Shown here one piece after another: positions 9,228-59,821 of a stretch of DNA of 64,000 bases. The DNA is taken from contig NW_019091483.1 of NCBI RefSeq assembly GCF_001949145.1, forward strand, positions 573,699 through 637,698, read 5' to 3'. The translations under genes were made by a program, and so were the position numbers. The notes under the pieces are model-generated. The model was not told the DNA's origin. It saw only the letters and a program-made list of their open reading frames with translations, and did no database searches. The stretch's first letter is position 1. The number at the start of each line of letters is the position of its first letter. Source of the DNA: Acanthaster planci. Its lineage: Eukaryota > Echinodermata > Asteroidea > Valvatida > Acanthasteridae.

Positions 9228-12200
9228 GGTATCAGTTCACTGTCCTAGTTCGCCCCATTACGCACACGATACATACAAGCGATGTTTCAGTTGGTCTCTT
9301 CCTGAAGTACAAGTTCCTGGTGCCTAGGAGGGCTTCTTCCTTGCATTTTACACAACTTAATACACAAGACTGCAATTCCTTGATTTCTCCTGTATTAATT
9401 AGTGAAATTATGGTCTTCATCTCCAATCCTTTTACTCATGATAAACAATTTGTCCCCAGCATTTCATGTTTTCCCAAAGAATGTGAACTGATGGGAAACA
9501 GTGATTCTTCTTGAAGTGAAGTGAGTGTGAAATCGCTAAGAGTGTTGGGCGATTCCAGCATTTTTGGAATTGATTCCGTCCAGGAATCAGGATTCCACTC
9601 GGAATTGATTCCAATTTTACATGTGAATATTACTTGTAAGTTAAGTTGTTTGCTCGTTCACTCGTAAGTTGTTTCCTAAACAATTATCCCCTTTTATTGC
9701 ATCAGAAACATGAAAGATTTATTATCATTACAGATTTTGAAATCAGAAATTTTAACTTGATGGAAGCACATCATTCATGGGAAAAGATTATCAATCTACG
9801 TAGCCCGCCGGCTTTCAAGTTTTCCAGTTTATATAGAAGTGACCATGAGCTCTAAAGTATGTATTTGACAAGAAAGAAACACAAGTTGTGTACCTTCATT
9901 TTCATGCCGCCAAAAGCATACTGAAGAAACTTTTTTTCCTTAAAGTCCCAAAAAATGTGGCCTTATTCCACCAACGATGAACTATGATAGTTTTCTTGAT
10001 CTTTCGATTGTAAATTCCATCGAAAACTGAACTGCTTGCACGCTGCACAGCACTGCTTGTGTCTGCAGCCTGTTCGTACAGTCGCTGGTGAACATGCCTA
10101 AAGCTACATTTTTCCTATATGTATGCCCACTACCAACTTCAACACCAGGCCGTTAGTCTTGTTCCAAGGCAGAGATGGAATATTTTGAGAATTGCTCATT
10201 ATTTTGACCTTTAATTCAATTCACTATTCACACAGACATTACCATTTGCTTAAGATTGGCTGTGTTTTCTTCAAAAGAATCATAGAATATTTTAGGTGCT
10301 ACATTGTACATATTGGTATAAATGCACCCTCTGGATGAGATTGGAATGTCTAGTCATTTTTTCCTTACGTTTTGTCAGTTGTGTAATCTGTTGAGATTGA
10401 CTTATTCATGTAGTGCTGTTTCCATGACTACATTGAATGAGACCTTACGTCACTTGCCACACTGCTTATGTTATGCAGTTGAAATGTGCAGGAGTTAATA
10501 ATAAAAGCTCTACACTCAGCTGTACATGCAGAGGGCAGAATAAAAGCATTGTTTGCTTGAAATTCAACCTCGAGCTGGTGCCTGGTTTCACCAGAAGAAA
10601 GTAGGCGGCAATCATCTTAACAAGACAACATTGTTGTCTGTTCATTTCAGATGAATCTGAAAGAAGGTCTGGATGATGGTGATTTTTTTTTTGCCAGTTA
10701 TATATAGCTTTATAGAGATGTACCTGTGTCTGGAGAAATTGCATGATGTAATGCCCCTTTTGTAAACTGCACAAATAGTGAGTGACTGCTGCAGATGTCA
10801 GTTACTTCAGAAGCATATCGCATGTGGGTGTAGCTCTTAGTGTTGGCTGTATCTGATGACACGTACATGTACGTCATTACTGTTTCGGTAGGAGTTCCTA
10901 CGGGTTATCTTGTGTGTACTTTTGTCTTGCTGCTGATTCATCATTTGCTCTCCTCATGTCTGGACCGTTATGATGGCAATCGTTTCTCTGGAGTCGACTG
11001 GGAATGGAATTATTGGTCTTGTCTGTTACAATCAGTGCACAGTTCCTCTTGGCATTTACTTTGTTCTGTTGCAATAAAATAAACACCCTCTTGATGCACG
11101 TGAACTTGTCGCATTGATTTCATTCAAGGAATTACGCAAACTGGAAACTGCTCTGAGGATGTATTATAGAAGTGTAAAATTGTCAAGCCGAAACTTCACT
11201 TGAACTGAATTCAGGATGTGGACTAACCTTAAATGCGATTTGTGCTGTGGAGATTTTTAATGTAATCCAATTGATTAATATTATTACATGTTTCTCCTGT
11301 AGTGCATTCTTTGCCTGGAAACATTACCAGGGTATTTTTGACCTGTGGATGACTTGTCCCTGGTGGAAATTCCATCTGATTTTCGTTTCTCCATGACCTG
11401 GGAGGCAAGCCTCTCATGGCCTCGTCAGTACTTTTACCCTGTCTCAAGACGTTTTTCCATGAAGCAAAATAGGAGTTTGGGGAAACACGTCAGATCTGGT
11501 TCACTCGCCCTCCACTTAATGATTCTGTGCCAGGACCGTGGAGAGAAAGAAAAGGGGGAACCATCTGCCTCTGCTGATGGATTGTGGTGCCATGCATTTT
11601 TTTCCCGCTGCTAATGGCATTTAGATAAGTGCGTTGCTGTGTTCTGTTCCCCTGGTATCATCATGAGTTCTTTGTACTTCCATCTAGCATTTGCCACAAG
11701 CTACATATATGAATATTGCGTCAAGTGGTTGGAACATTAGCAACAGTGATTCGTCTCTGCAGCATTGTGCTGGTGTGTCTTTGCCCGCGTGCAGACAGCA
11801 TTTCTCATGCTCGGAGGATTAGATGGAGATTCCGGAGTGTGTCTTTGATTTTATCACACCTCCCAGGACTTTCACATGTTAAAGAATTTTTTGTAATGTA
11901 GACTTTTTCCCCTACATCTGACCTTTTCTGTGAAGCTTCTGGTGAGTCTCGAGGCTTCAGGAGATAAGTGTTAGCTATTTGTGTGGCATTTCGGCAGAGG
12001 TTATTCTCGTCTGAAATCAGCTGCCTGCAACTGACGGCAGGCTGCTGGCATGCTGATGCGGTGTGTAGTGGGTGCTCAGTGTTCAGAGATCAAACTCGTC
12101 ATGTGTGCTGATGAAATGGAAGACTCCGAGGAACTGTAATTTGCCTCCTTGACTACTAGTGAAGACAGAGCCAAATGATCTATTATGCACACATGAAACA

Positions 12201-12474
12201 TCAGGTTCTCAGTGACATACATACATTGTAGACATGCTGGTTGTTTCTGACGGTACTGCTCATGCATACGGTAGATCTCCAGTGTTGCATTTATGTTTTA
12301 TGTCGTACGCTTTCTTGATATTTCTAACCCTTTTGACTCTTTTTTGTCGTGTTTTGGAAAAGTAGACTTGATGGAGATCTCATCCCTTCACTGACTCCTA
12401 GATTTCACCCCTATTTGCCCAAGTTCGAGTTTTTTCTTGTTGGAGGTTCTCTTGACTACGTACTGGTATCTGGC

Positions 12475-12804
12475 ATGCCAGGTATCTGCCCATTCTTGGA
12501 CGAGCACCCGGACTTGTTTCTTCTTCTCATGCTCTTGATAGTTGCGTTATACGCTGCTTACTACGGACTCTCCTGTGCTATTGTATATCTTCTTTCCCAG
12601 ACAGGTTTGTACATGTACCTAGCTTCCTTCAACTTTAGACTGCCTTTCGTTTGTGAGATCTTTCAAAGTTCTGTGTTTTCATGCACTGCACTTTTAGCTG
12701 ATAGTTTGTCTGTGAGAAATTGTGGTTTTTGTTCACGAAAGTTAGTTTGCAAGTTAAAATGTGATTATGCATCTTTCAATATAATTTGTTCAGTCAAAAT
12801 TTAG
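12475..12804 (+). CDS. Doubtful small ORF with one strong hydrophobic helix
   Basis: A 109-codon ATG frame; the open frame extends upstream without another ATG to about 12349. Residues about 14-40 (from LFLLLMLLIVALYAAYYG onward) form one long hydrophobic helix after a short acidic N-terminus, and the C-terminal half is cysteine-rich. A poly(A)-like AATAAA lies at 12877-12882, about 70 bases after the stop. I recognise no family, and AT-rich DNA can give such frames by chance. A cag/GTTTGT donor-like site after residue 43 would allow it to be an exon instead. It is reported because it is the longest unexplained frame in the 11-kb spacer. Confidence 0.15.
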   Translation: MPGICPFLDEHPDLFLLLMLLIVALYAAYYGLSCAIVYLLSQTGLYMYLASFNFRLPFVCEIFQSSVFSCTALLADSLSVRNCGFCSRKLVCKLKCDYASFNIICSVKI

Positions 12805-13438
12805 TTCAGCATCCCATCAAATTTGTTAGAATATTGTTGCTGTAAAATACATTTGTGAATCAATGGGCCAGAGACAAATAAATTAAATACAAATTTTGAG
12901 AGTTTAGATTTGAAATAGGTATTGGTATATCATTTAAAAACCAGAAGTGCAAATTGTGCAAATTCGTGACTTTTCTGTTTTCAGGTCAAGTAATTTGCTT
13001 GTGCATGCAGAGTATACCTAACGAGATTACTTGCTAGACAGTGTGTACATGTACTTTGTGTACATGTGTACATACATACACGTACATTCCGTAAGTGAGC
13101 CCTAACCATGTTCATGCACATGTACGTACCCCTAGGCACCCACTTGCACAGACACGAGATGTGCTGTTGCTATGGCGCCAATGTGAATGAGACGATGATG
13201 TCAGTAGCTGAGTGAATTTGTCCTGTCTGGGGATTCTTAGACATACATTTATCTGTGTTAAACATTTATATCTGTAAGCTTTCCATGAATTTAAGTAAAA
13301 CCCACTAGGATACTTAAAAGGAAATTTATCACAAAGTAAGATTTTTGTTCTGAGTAATTATGCTTAAACAAATGGAATGTACTGTACATGTACATGTAGC
13401 ATTGTAATTTTACTGAAACTCCTAGAAACATATCTGAA

Positions 13439-13610
13439 TATTGGTGATTCACAATAGTGCACCTCCAAGAGTTTGCAATGCATTGGCCAATCATAATGCG
13501 CAAAATCTGTCGACCCTTTCCAAACATGGATTGGGTCGACAGATTTCACATATTGTGATTGGCCAACGCATTGCAAATTCTTGGAGGCGCACTGTTGTGA
13601 ATCACCCATA
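13439..13610. mobile_element. MITE with about 74-bp inverted arms
   Basis: The left arm (13439 to about 13515) and the reverse complement of the right arm (about 13531-13610) match for roughly 74 bases at about 85-90 per cent, including GGTGATTCACAA at the tips and AAATCTGTCGACCC next to the loop. The loop is only about 15 bases. TA dinucleotides sit at both ends, as expected for a Tc1/mariner-type target site. Non-coding and probably fairly young, given the arm identity. Confidence 0.85.
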
Positions 13611-14810
13611 TTTGCAGTTTTGCTTGTACTGCTATTTGTGTGTGAATAAATGGGGCATGCTAATTTTAATATTGGGATAAATTAGAATATTTTGTTTCCA
13701 AGGATAGGACAGGAGAGGATGTATCCTATTTTCGAATCAGGGCTGAAACCCTACAGTACCAGTGCTTAAGAGAACTGAACAATTTTTACACTTTATTCAC
13801 ATAAGTAAGATACAATATAACTTTCAATTCTGTGTTTTGTGCTTGCTGTTTGAGTTTGGGCTCTGAGTCATTCTTGTTGACTTAAATAAATAACGCTACT
13901 TGAATATTGTAACCTCACAAAATGCAATCGTGACTGTTGACATTTGGTTCATACTGGTTACTTATTTACCATCACTTGAAGGTTGCACTGCAGGAATGTA
14001 GAAATTAACATTACATGTAGGTCATACATGTAGATAGTAGCTATTTGTAGCAGAACACACTTCTCATTGTATGTCAATTTCAACTTTTTGGTCAGGGCTA
14101 CTGTCCCAGTGTATTCAAATCAGTTAAATATGTGGATTAATATGGTTTGAACACTGGATCTTCCATTCAAAATCTTTCAAAACCCAAGAGGATTTTGGGA
14201 ATTATCCAGCCGTCAAAGAGATTGCTTTAAAAAATCTACAACAAAGAGCAAGGATTAGACATCAGTTCGAACATCACATGCAAGACTGCTAAATACAGTG
14301 TAGCTGTTGTCAAGATTCCTCATCAAACCTGTTTAAAGAGTTCACAGTTGTAATACCATGCATGCCTTGAAAAGGAGATAAATTCCATGTACAGACTGGT
14401 AAATGTACCGGTACATGTATGCTGTATCTGCAATGTAAGCTGTACTCGAGATGCAAGATTCTTTTATGTTGAAATGGTTTCTAAAGGTCACACTCACAGT
14501 CACAGAAGCTTGAAATAAAATTTCTGTGTACCGGTATGTAATATCAGTGATTGATTTTAAATTGAACAGAGCAGCCTCTGTGAAAGTCTGCTGCTGGATT
14601 GCTAATGCCCAAGGGAGACAACTTGCTCTAGGAATTAATAATCTCATGGTGTCTGCCTTTTCCCAGCATATTAACCAGGGCCCGCATTGAAATCTCTGGC
14701 ATGTCTGGGAATTGTATTGATTTTTTGGTGCCATGCTCTGCGTTTATGAGATGGTCCCTGGATAATCATAATATGTGGCCTCGGCTTCCACCTCAGTGCA
14801 TCCAGCCTGT

Positions 14811-14932
14811 GTACATGTACTGTACATGTACATGTACACTGCTGTACAGTATTGTGTATGCGCTCGGTGTAGGGAGGTGCGGCATGTGTGGTGCACGTAC
14901 CACATGTACTGTACATGTACATACAGGGCCTT
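14811..14932. repeat. Cluster of TACATGTAC palindromes
   Basis: The self-complementary word TGTACATGTAC occurs repeatedly within 120 bases (14811-14840 and 14901-14932), making overlapping hairpins. The same word is scattered through the whole window (for example near 3430, 8785, 13060, 13388, 15370, 16583, 16655, 19880 and 38757), mainly in introns and spacers, so it looks like a genome-wide word rather than a local element. Confidence 0.7.
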
Positions 14933-17425
14933 ACGACCAACATGTTTGCCTGCTGTGAGGTTGTCTGCGCAAATATGCAGGCCAGCCAGGGATTATATTA
15001 AACTGGGTGTTGGCTCATGAATTTTTCGTCCGTGTTCGTATGCTGTGTGTTGGGACGCTGAATCGGATGATACTGGCAGTCTCTCTGCATTGCAGCATTT
15101 TTGGATCACAAGGAGTTTGCCAGGTGAGCTTGGGAATATTGGTTGTTTCTTGGCCCTATATTTTTCTGTCATGGATATGTCTGGACGATAGTGGAATTTC
15201 TTGTTGGATTTGCAGAGGTAGGTGAGACACCTGGGTTTTTTTAGGAAGAAGTAAAGTTTGGGGTTCATTTCCAAGAAGATGTCTTGACAATTTTCACTGT
15301 AGGTGAATGCCAGTTTCTGAAAAATTGTGGCCTGTTTCTTCAAAAATTAGAAACAGTACGTGTAAATGTACATACATGTACTTGTACATTAAACTTTCAT
15401 TTCCAGGCAAACAGCCTGCCATGCCATTTCAGGGAGGACTTGGATTTATTTTGATATACATATGTTTATTTAGGATGTAGAGTTTTATTTAGATTTCCAC
15501 CCGGCTGTTAGTTTACTGTTAATATAGGGCCCTATCCAGCAACCGCTGGCAATAGAGGTTTGAAAATCACTTTGTTGAGTGTGCATAGGTATAAATTATA
15601 AAGTGTTGCTGCTTGTTTGTTGACTTTTACATGTACTTTTTCTCACTTGCAAACTGGAATCGGTAGGGGAAGAAAAAGTAGCTTTTTGTTTTGTAATTTA
15701 ATAATAACCAGTTTTAATCTTGTGTGTACTTGAACATGTGACTTTGACCATAAATACCGGTAAGTGAGAATTTAGAACTGACTTGGTATGGTGACATGAG
15801 GGTCACTTCTTGGTGGGTACCAGCGTGTTTAAAATTGTATTTATTTGATTTAATTTGTGCATACACCTAGTACTGTACGGCTTGTACCGATACATTGACT
15901 AAAATGTCACATTGGCCCATTCAGTGAATTTATAATGTACTAGTGCAGTGCAATGCACGTCATTGCAGTGCATTGTTGAATGAGTGTAATGCATAACCCA
16001 TGTGCGATCAGTGGAGCAATAGGGGAAATCCTGGATTAGCGGATGCATATTATAGAATGTCCGTTGTTGAGTATGAAGCAAAGTGCAGGGGCTCTTTTCG
16101 TGTATTGCAGTCCACAAGAAATATTTCGGAATCTTAATTTTTTTTTTTTATTGGAGAATTTTCGTCATACTTGTAAAACTGGATAATAACGTTCTTGTTC
16201 CAGTTAAAAGTTTTAGGCTCAAAGGGGAATGGGGAGAGGAAGCCAGATCAAGAGTATATCTGGTTTCGCAAGTGACTTCATCATACACTTGGACCCGCCA
16301 CAATTTGCTAGCTCCCATTGGCGATCGCTGAAGTTGCAGGTTAACCTCTGGTTCCGTGGTTCCATGAGTAAATGGCAATAAATGTGTGGGCTTAGCTTAA
16401 ACTGAAGTGATGTCATACTTGCTGACCGGATTCACATGAATGATCATAGGAGTTTAAAAATTCAGTTGGGGACCCATTCTCTGTTTGCATCCATAGGAGT
16501 TCACGAACAGTACGTCAAATTAGTCATGACACCCTCTTTATTTGACCAAATACTATAGTTCTAGCATCTTTGAACAAACACTGTACATGTAGATCTTGTA
16601 CATGTAAGCAATATAAACCAAATGTAATCACGCACCTGAAAACTTGAAAATACAGTTGTACATGTACAATGCAAGTTTTATTTACCATTTGCAAGACTTA
16701 TGTGAATGCATGTGAGGTCACTTAAGATGAATAACATTTTCAGCCGTGTTGTAGCTCAATACTTATCACGAGTACTTGTCACCAGTCATCGCAAGAACTA
16801 TTGCAAATATCTTTCACGACGATTAGTAGTGGGTGAGTTTTTACAATGGAATGCCCGAGTTAACAGTTTTTCCATGTCAGGAAAATCTCTTGGCTCACTC
16901 TGTGACTAGGATACTTGCAGGTATATCCTCCATGGATGTGAAACCTGCCCCCCACCTGTACAAATGGAGGATGAGAGAGCCCCTAGCCCTGTGTGTTGGG
17001 AGGGGGACACCCAGACCAGACCAGACCTCCTTATTGTACAGGACTGCCTGCTGAAATGCTTTCCTTACAGCATCAGTGTGGTCCGATGCTTGTACATCTA
17101 CTAGGCCCTCAAGATTAATTTGGTAACCCCGATAGGAAGTCATTACTGCTGCGGTCAGGGACTATGATCGTGTTAAGGTGATACATGTGTCTGTGCATTA
17201 AATGCCTATTCAACTACATGTAATAGGGTTGGTGACTTGCCTAAATGCACATGTGCATGTTTGTGAACTAAACATGACATGCATACTGTGTGATGCCTCA
17301 GCAGTAATGAAGTCTGTAGGCTGCACGTGCCATGTGAAAGAAAATTCTTTGCTACGTTTGTGAAGCAGAAGTAGGCGCGTAGTGTCAAGCACCGAATTTC
17401 AGTGTACGCATCTTTGCCGCTGCAG

Positions 17426-17464
17426 ATAAATCACAACTGAGAAAACCACACCCCAGCCGACGCC
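17426..17464 (+). other. Alpha-spectrin 5' untranslated leader, end portion
   Basis: A splice-acceptor-like TTTGCCGCTGCAG ends at 17425, 39 bases before the ATG. The start codon context is GACGCCATGA, with a purine at -3. Alpha-spectrin genes commonly have a non-coding first exon, and this acceptor fits that. The leader's upstream exon and the promoter were not found. If the acceptor is not used, transcription could instead start directly upstream. Confidence 0.5.
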
Positions 17465-57013
<39,549 letters not shown>

Positions 57014-57538
57014 CACCTGGCCCTATCTGCTTTCGTCCCATCCCCTCAGTGGGTAGGTTGAAGGAGCAGATTTTCACATCTTGAAATTTTTTTTGTTATC
57101 AGTTGATCAGTTGTTTAGGTCATAGATTTTAGGTTCACCTTTCCCATTTAGAGAAGTTTTCAGGCAAGCTGTTTGATGGATGCTTTTACATTTAAATCCA
57201 GTAATCTGTATCTTGGAAGTAAAAAGACAATTGATTTTCTCAAACAAATCACTTGGACTTAAAGCAAGTGGAGGGATGCTTACCTGAGTGTAATGCACAT
57301 TATGAATGAAAATTTTTCTCATCTCTACATTATGATCATTGTCCGTGTATTTCTAGTTCATGCACAATATTGAAAAATTTACATTTTAAAATTAATGTTT
57401 GAAGAGGCTTTTATGTATCAATCATCAAAACTTGACTGGTATTTCTTTGAATGGTGTGGAGTTATTAAAATTGTAACTGTAAGTCATTACTTGTACTCTC
57501 TGCAGTAAAAGTAGTAGGCAGTGGTGAGAATCGTCAGA

Positions 57539-57544
57539 AATAAA
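57539..57544 (+). terminator. Candidate poly(A) signal, alpha-spectrin (proximal)
   Basis: AATAAA about 525 bases after the stop codon. It is one of three such hexamers in the expected 3' untranslated region; which is used cannot be told. Confidence 0.4.
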
Positions 57545-57806
57545 AACATTCATCAAAGAAATCAGTACTGTCACGCAGGTGTAATGTAACAATGCTTAAT
57601 ACTGCATGATCGTAGCTCGATTGATGTGTAATCTGCTTGATGTTACAAAAATGCATTTACTATTCATGAAACAAAACCCTGTCCTAAAATTATATCATCG
57701 GCTGTAGGACATGCCGCTTTTGTGAACTGTAGAGCTTGTCAAGTTAGTCATGCAACAGTTATTTCATGCTCATATTAAAAATACAGCCAACCGTTATTCG
57801 TGTGAA

Positions 57807-57812
57807 AATAAA
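57807..57812 (+). terminator. Candidate poly(A) signal, alpha-spectrin (middle)
   Basis: AATAAA in an A-rich context about 790 bases after the stop codon. Confidence 0.4.
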
Positions 57813-58328
57813 ATACGATCTTTACACCCATGTAATACTGAGGTTGTAGATTTTTTTCTAAAATAAGTAGGTTCTGCACGTTGTTAAGAAAGCCCTAATG
57901 GGTGTATTGCGAAGGAGTCTTTTGCAAATTGTTCTTCAAAGTAAATCATTGTGTATTTGATGAGAAAACAAATCCTGGCAAACATTCGGTCTTTAAAGTA
58001 TAATTATTGGTAAAGGGGAGATAACAACCAATGGACGAATGACAGATGGACTTGTATTAAGTAATTCAGTGACAAGTATTCACCTCGATTACATCAGTGT
58101 TTTAATAGGAGTGTGTGGTTGAAGGTTCAGGCTACGACATCCAAAGAAAGTATTCAAGTAAAGCAAGCGTACAACTGTGGAGTTTCGATTTAAAAATTGT
58201 TTCAAAATAATTCATAATTGGCGTCGTTAGCGATAACGTAATTACACGAGTATTGTAACCAGCAATTCCTGAAGGTATTTTCCGGTGTTGGCTTTGATGT
58301 TCTGTAACTTGTTTAGCAAGGAAAGGTG

Positions 58329-58334
58329 AATAAA
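58329..58334 (+). terminator. Candidate poly(A) signal, alpha-spectrin (distal)
   Basis: AATAAA about 1.3 kb after the stop codon, followed by a TG-rich stretch (GTGTGTGGTT is upstream, TTTGCTCTTTAG downstream). Confidence 0.35.
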
Positions 58335-59519
58335 GTAGTGAAGCATATAAAACCAGGTCATTTGCTCTTTAGTTTTCCCCATCCGATCGATTGTTGAAGT
58401 TTTGATGGTATCCCAAGGGTTGTGAGCGCGCGTGTCCTACCAAACGTTTGTACCTACGTACGCATGCGTGTGACTGGTTTTCATGAAGGTTTTGTACTGG
58501 ACAATTTCCGTTACTGCTTGCGCCGTAATCAATAATTCATCTTCTAATTGCGCCCAGGAATAGCATGAGATAAAACGTCATTTCAAATACATGTAAACTA
58601 CTGCTACTGTTTACTTCCAGTCATACGCAGACATTCGCTTTCCAACAAGTAATTCACCCATCTTAGGAGTTGACCAACTCATAAATGTAGAATCGACGGA
58701 CTGTTTACGCTCCTGCTTACTTCTCGCTGATGGTTCTATTCATAGTTATATCGTAGATGTACCCTACTAACGTGGTGCGGCTCCTAATTTGATTTTGATT
58801 TTTCACCTCTATTGCCTTGCTGGTGCATTATATTTACCTCAAATGTCATTACGTGTATGAGTGAAATTTCATCAAAGTCTTATTCTGATTCCAAAGTCGA
58901 TACTTATACACTACATAGTTCCGAAGAACTTTTAAATTGGCTCGAGTTTCCGATCTTTTTTCTTCTGAAGTGTAAAATTAACTCCATTACGAAGCGCCCA
59001 AAAGACGAAAATAATTTTCTTACAAACTGGTGGAAGTGGAGGTAGTACTGGTATAAATTATTAGAATTTGTCAACTTTAAAGAACTGGTTTATGTGGGAT
59101 TTTCAAAGATTTTTTTCAAGAGCGCAACTTTAGGGAACACTGAGATGCCTTGTTGCCCAATTTCACTATGCCGCTTTTTTTTAATTTTTGGAGGAAATTT
59201 CATCACGCTGAAATTGTTCACAAAGATTCATCGGCTTGTATTATGAAGGTTACGGTACCAGCATTTAACCAAATGAATTTGAAGTTTTCTTCAAGAGGTT
59301 TGGCAACGCTGTGTGAGGAAAGTCGGAAGTGCGCCACATCGAGGGACTGTACTACATTATATAAACATGTAAATATTGCTCTACTAGAAAACTCAAATTC
59401 CCAAATCATTTTAGTAAAAGAGTTTGGAGATTGCGAAGTATCGATATATTAAAAGAGCCCTCTATTTAAACCATGCATTCACGTGCTCGTTCGAACCTCG
59501 CGCAGTGCACACCGTTTTG

Positions 59520-59600
59520 TGACGTAACGCTCTCTGTGACTTGCTGCTTGACGCATGCGCACAAACCGTGCGCAACGGTTGGTAACGCTCTAGTTTCTTG
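59520..59600 (+). promoter_or_regulatory. Probable CpG-rich promoter of the CIMIP2 gene
   Basis: Within 240 bases of the ATG there is a CRE-like TGACGTAA (59520-59527), an NRF1-like CGCATGCGCA (59552-59561) and a GGTAAC word (59581-59586) that equals one half of an RFX X-box, though no second half is convincing. CpG density is higher than in the surrounding DNA. The start site itself is not identifiable. Confidence 0.35.
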
Positions 59601-59759
59601 CGTTTAACGTCAACACGAGTTCAATTTACCCGGCTTCACGACGTCCGAAATCGTACACGGCAAAGCAACAGCAAAGAACTTTGCCTTAAAATCGAGCTGT
59701 TCTTTGCTTCCTTCTCCACGAAATTCGTGTATTTCGGAGGACGGCTGGTCACTGGAAAA

Positions 59760-59821
59760 ATGCCGCAGTGGAGTAAAGGGAAGAGTGTGTTGATGACCCC
59801 GGATCCGTACCACACACCGGG
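59760..59821 (+). CDS. CIMIP2 exon 1, residues 1-21
   Basis: ATG exon MPQWSKGKSVLMTPDPYHTP plus GG of a split glycine codon, 62 nt, donor GG/GTAAGT. The DPYHTPGY stretch matches the N-terminal HYIPGY of CIMIP2B. The open frame continues upstream, but this ATG gives the family-like start. Confidence 0.88.

Larger units (their letters stand above)
6098..17425. other. Gene-poor 11-kb spacer upstream of alpha-spectrin
   Basis: No conserved protein-coding exon is recognisable. The left end should hold the promoter of the minus-strand exonuclease copy B. Somewhere to the right must lie the promoter and at least one non-coding leader exon of alpha-spectrin, because the ATG exon is preceded by a plausible splice acceptor. 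I could not locate that leader. The rest holds a perfect palindrome (6619-6656), an 11-G run (about 6579-6589), AGTTGGG inverted repeats (7548-7880), degenerate direct repeats (7890-8350), two foldback/MITE elements (8981-9227, 13439-13610) and a TACATGTAC cluster (14811-14932), each listed separately. Confidence 0.6.
57014..59759. other. 3' region of alpha-spectrin and promoter region of CIMIP2
   Basis: The first 0.5-1.3 kb is the AT-rich spectrin 3' untranslated region with three AATAAA signals. From about 58.4 kb the sequence gains CpG dinucleotides, most dense at 59480-59620, just upstream of the next gene's start. No additional gene is supported between them; open frames near 58812-59045 and 59150-59452 show no recognisable features. 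Confidence 0.6.

Noticed and set aside
15095-15126. A possible non-coding spectrin leader exon ending at the strong donor CAG/GTGAGC at 15123
   Set aside because: The donor is good and an acceptor-like TTGCAG lies 28 bases upstream, but nothing links it to the gene, and similar donor-like words occur at 11940 and 12605.
16895-17143. An 82-codon minus-strand frame just upstream of the spectrin ATG exon
   Set aside because: No family is recognised, there are no splice or promoter cues, and it sits where the spectrin leader intron is expected.
59230-59409. Extra 5' coding exon of the CIMIP2 gene
   Set aside because: Frames here do not resemble the family N-terminus, and the ATG exon at 59760 already supplies it.
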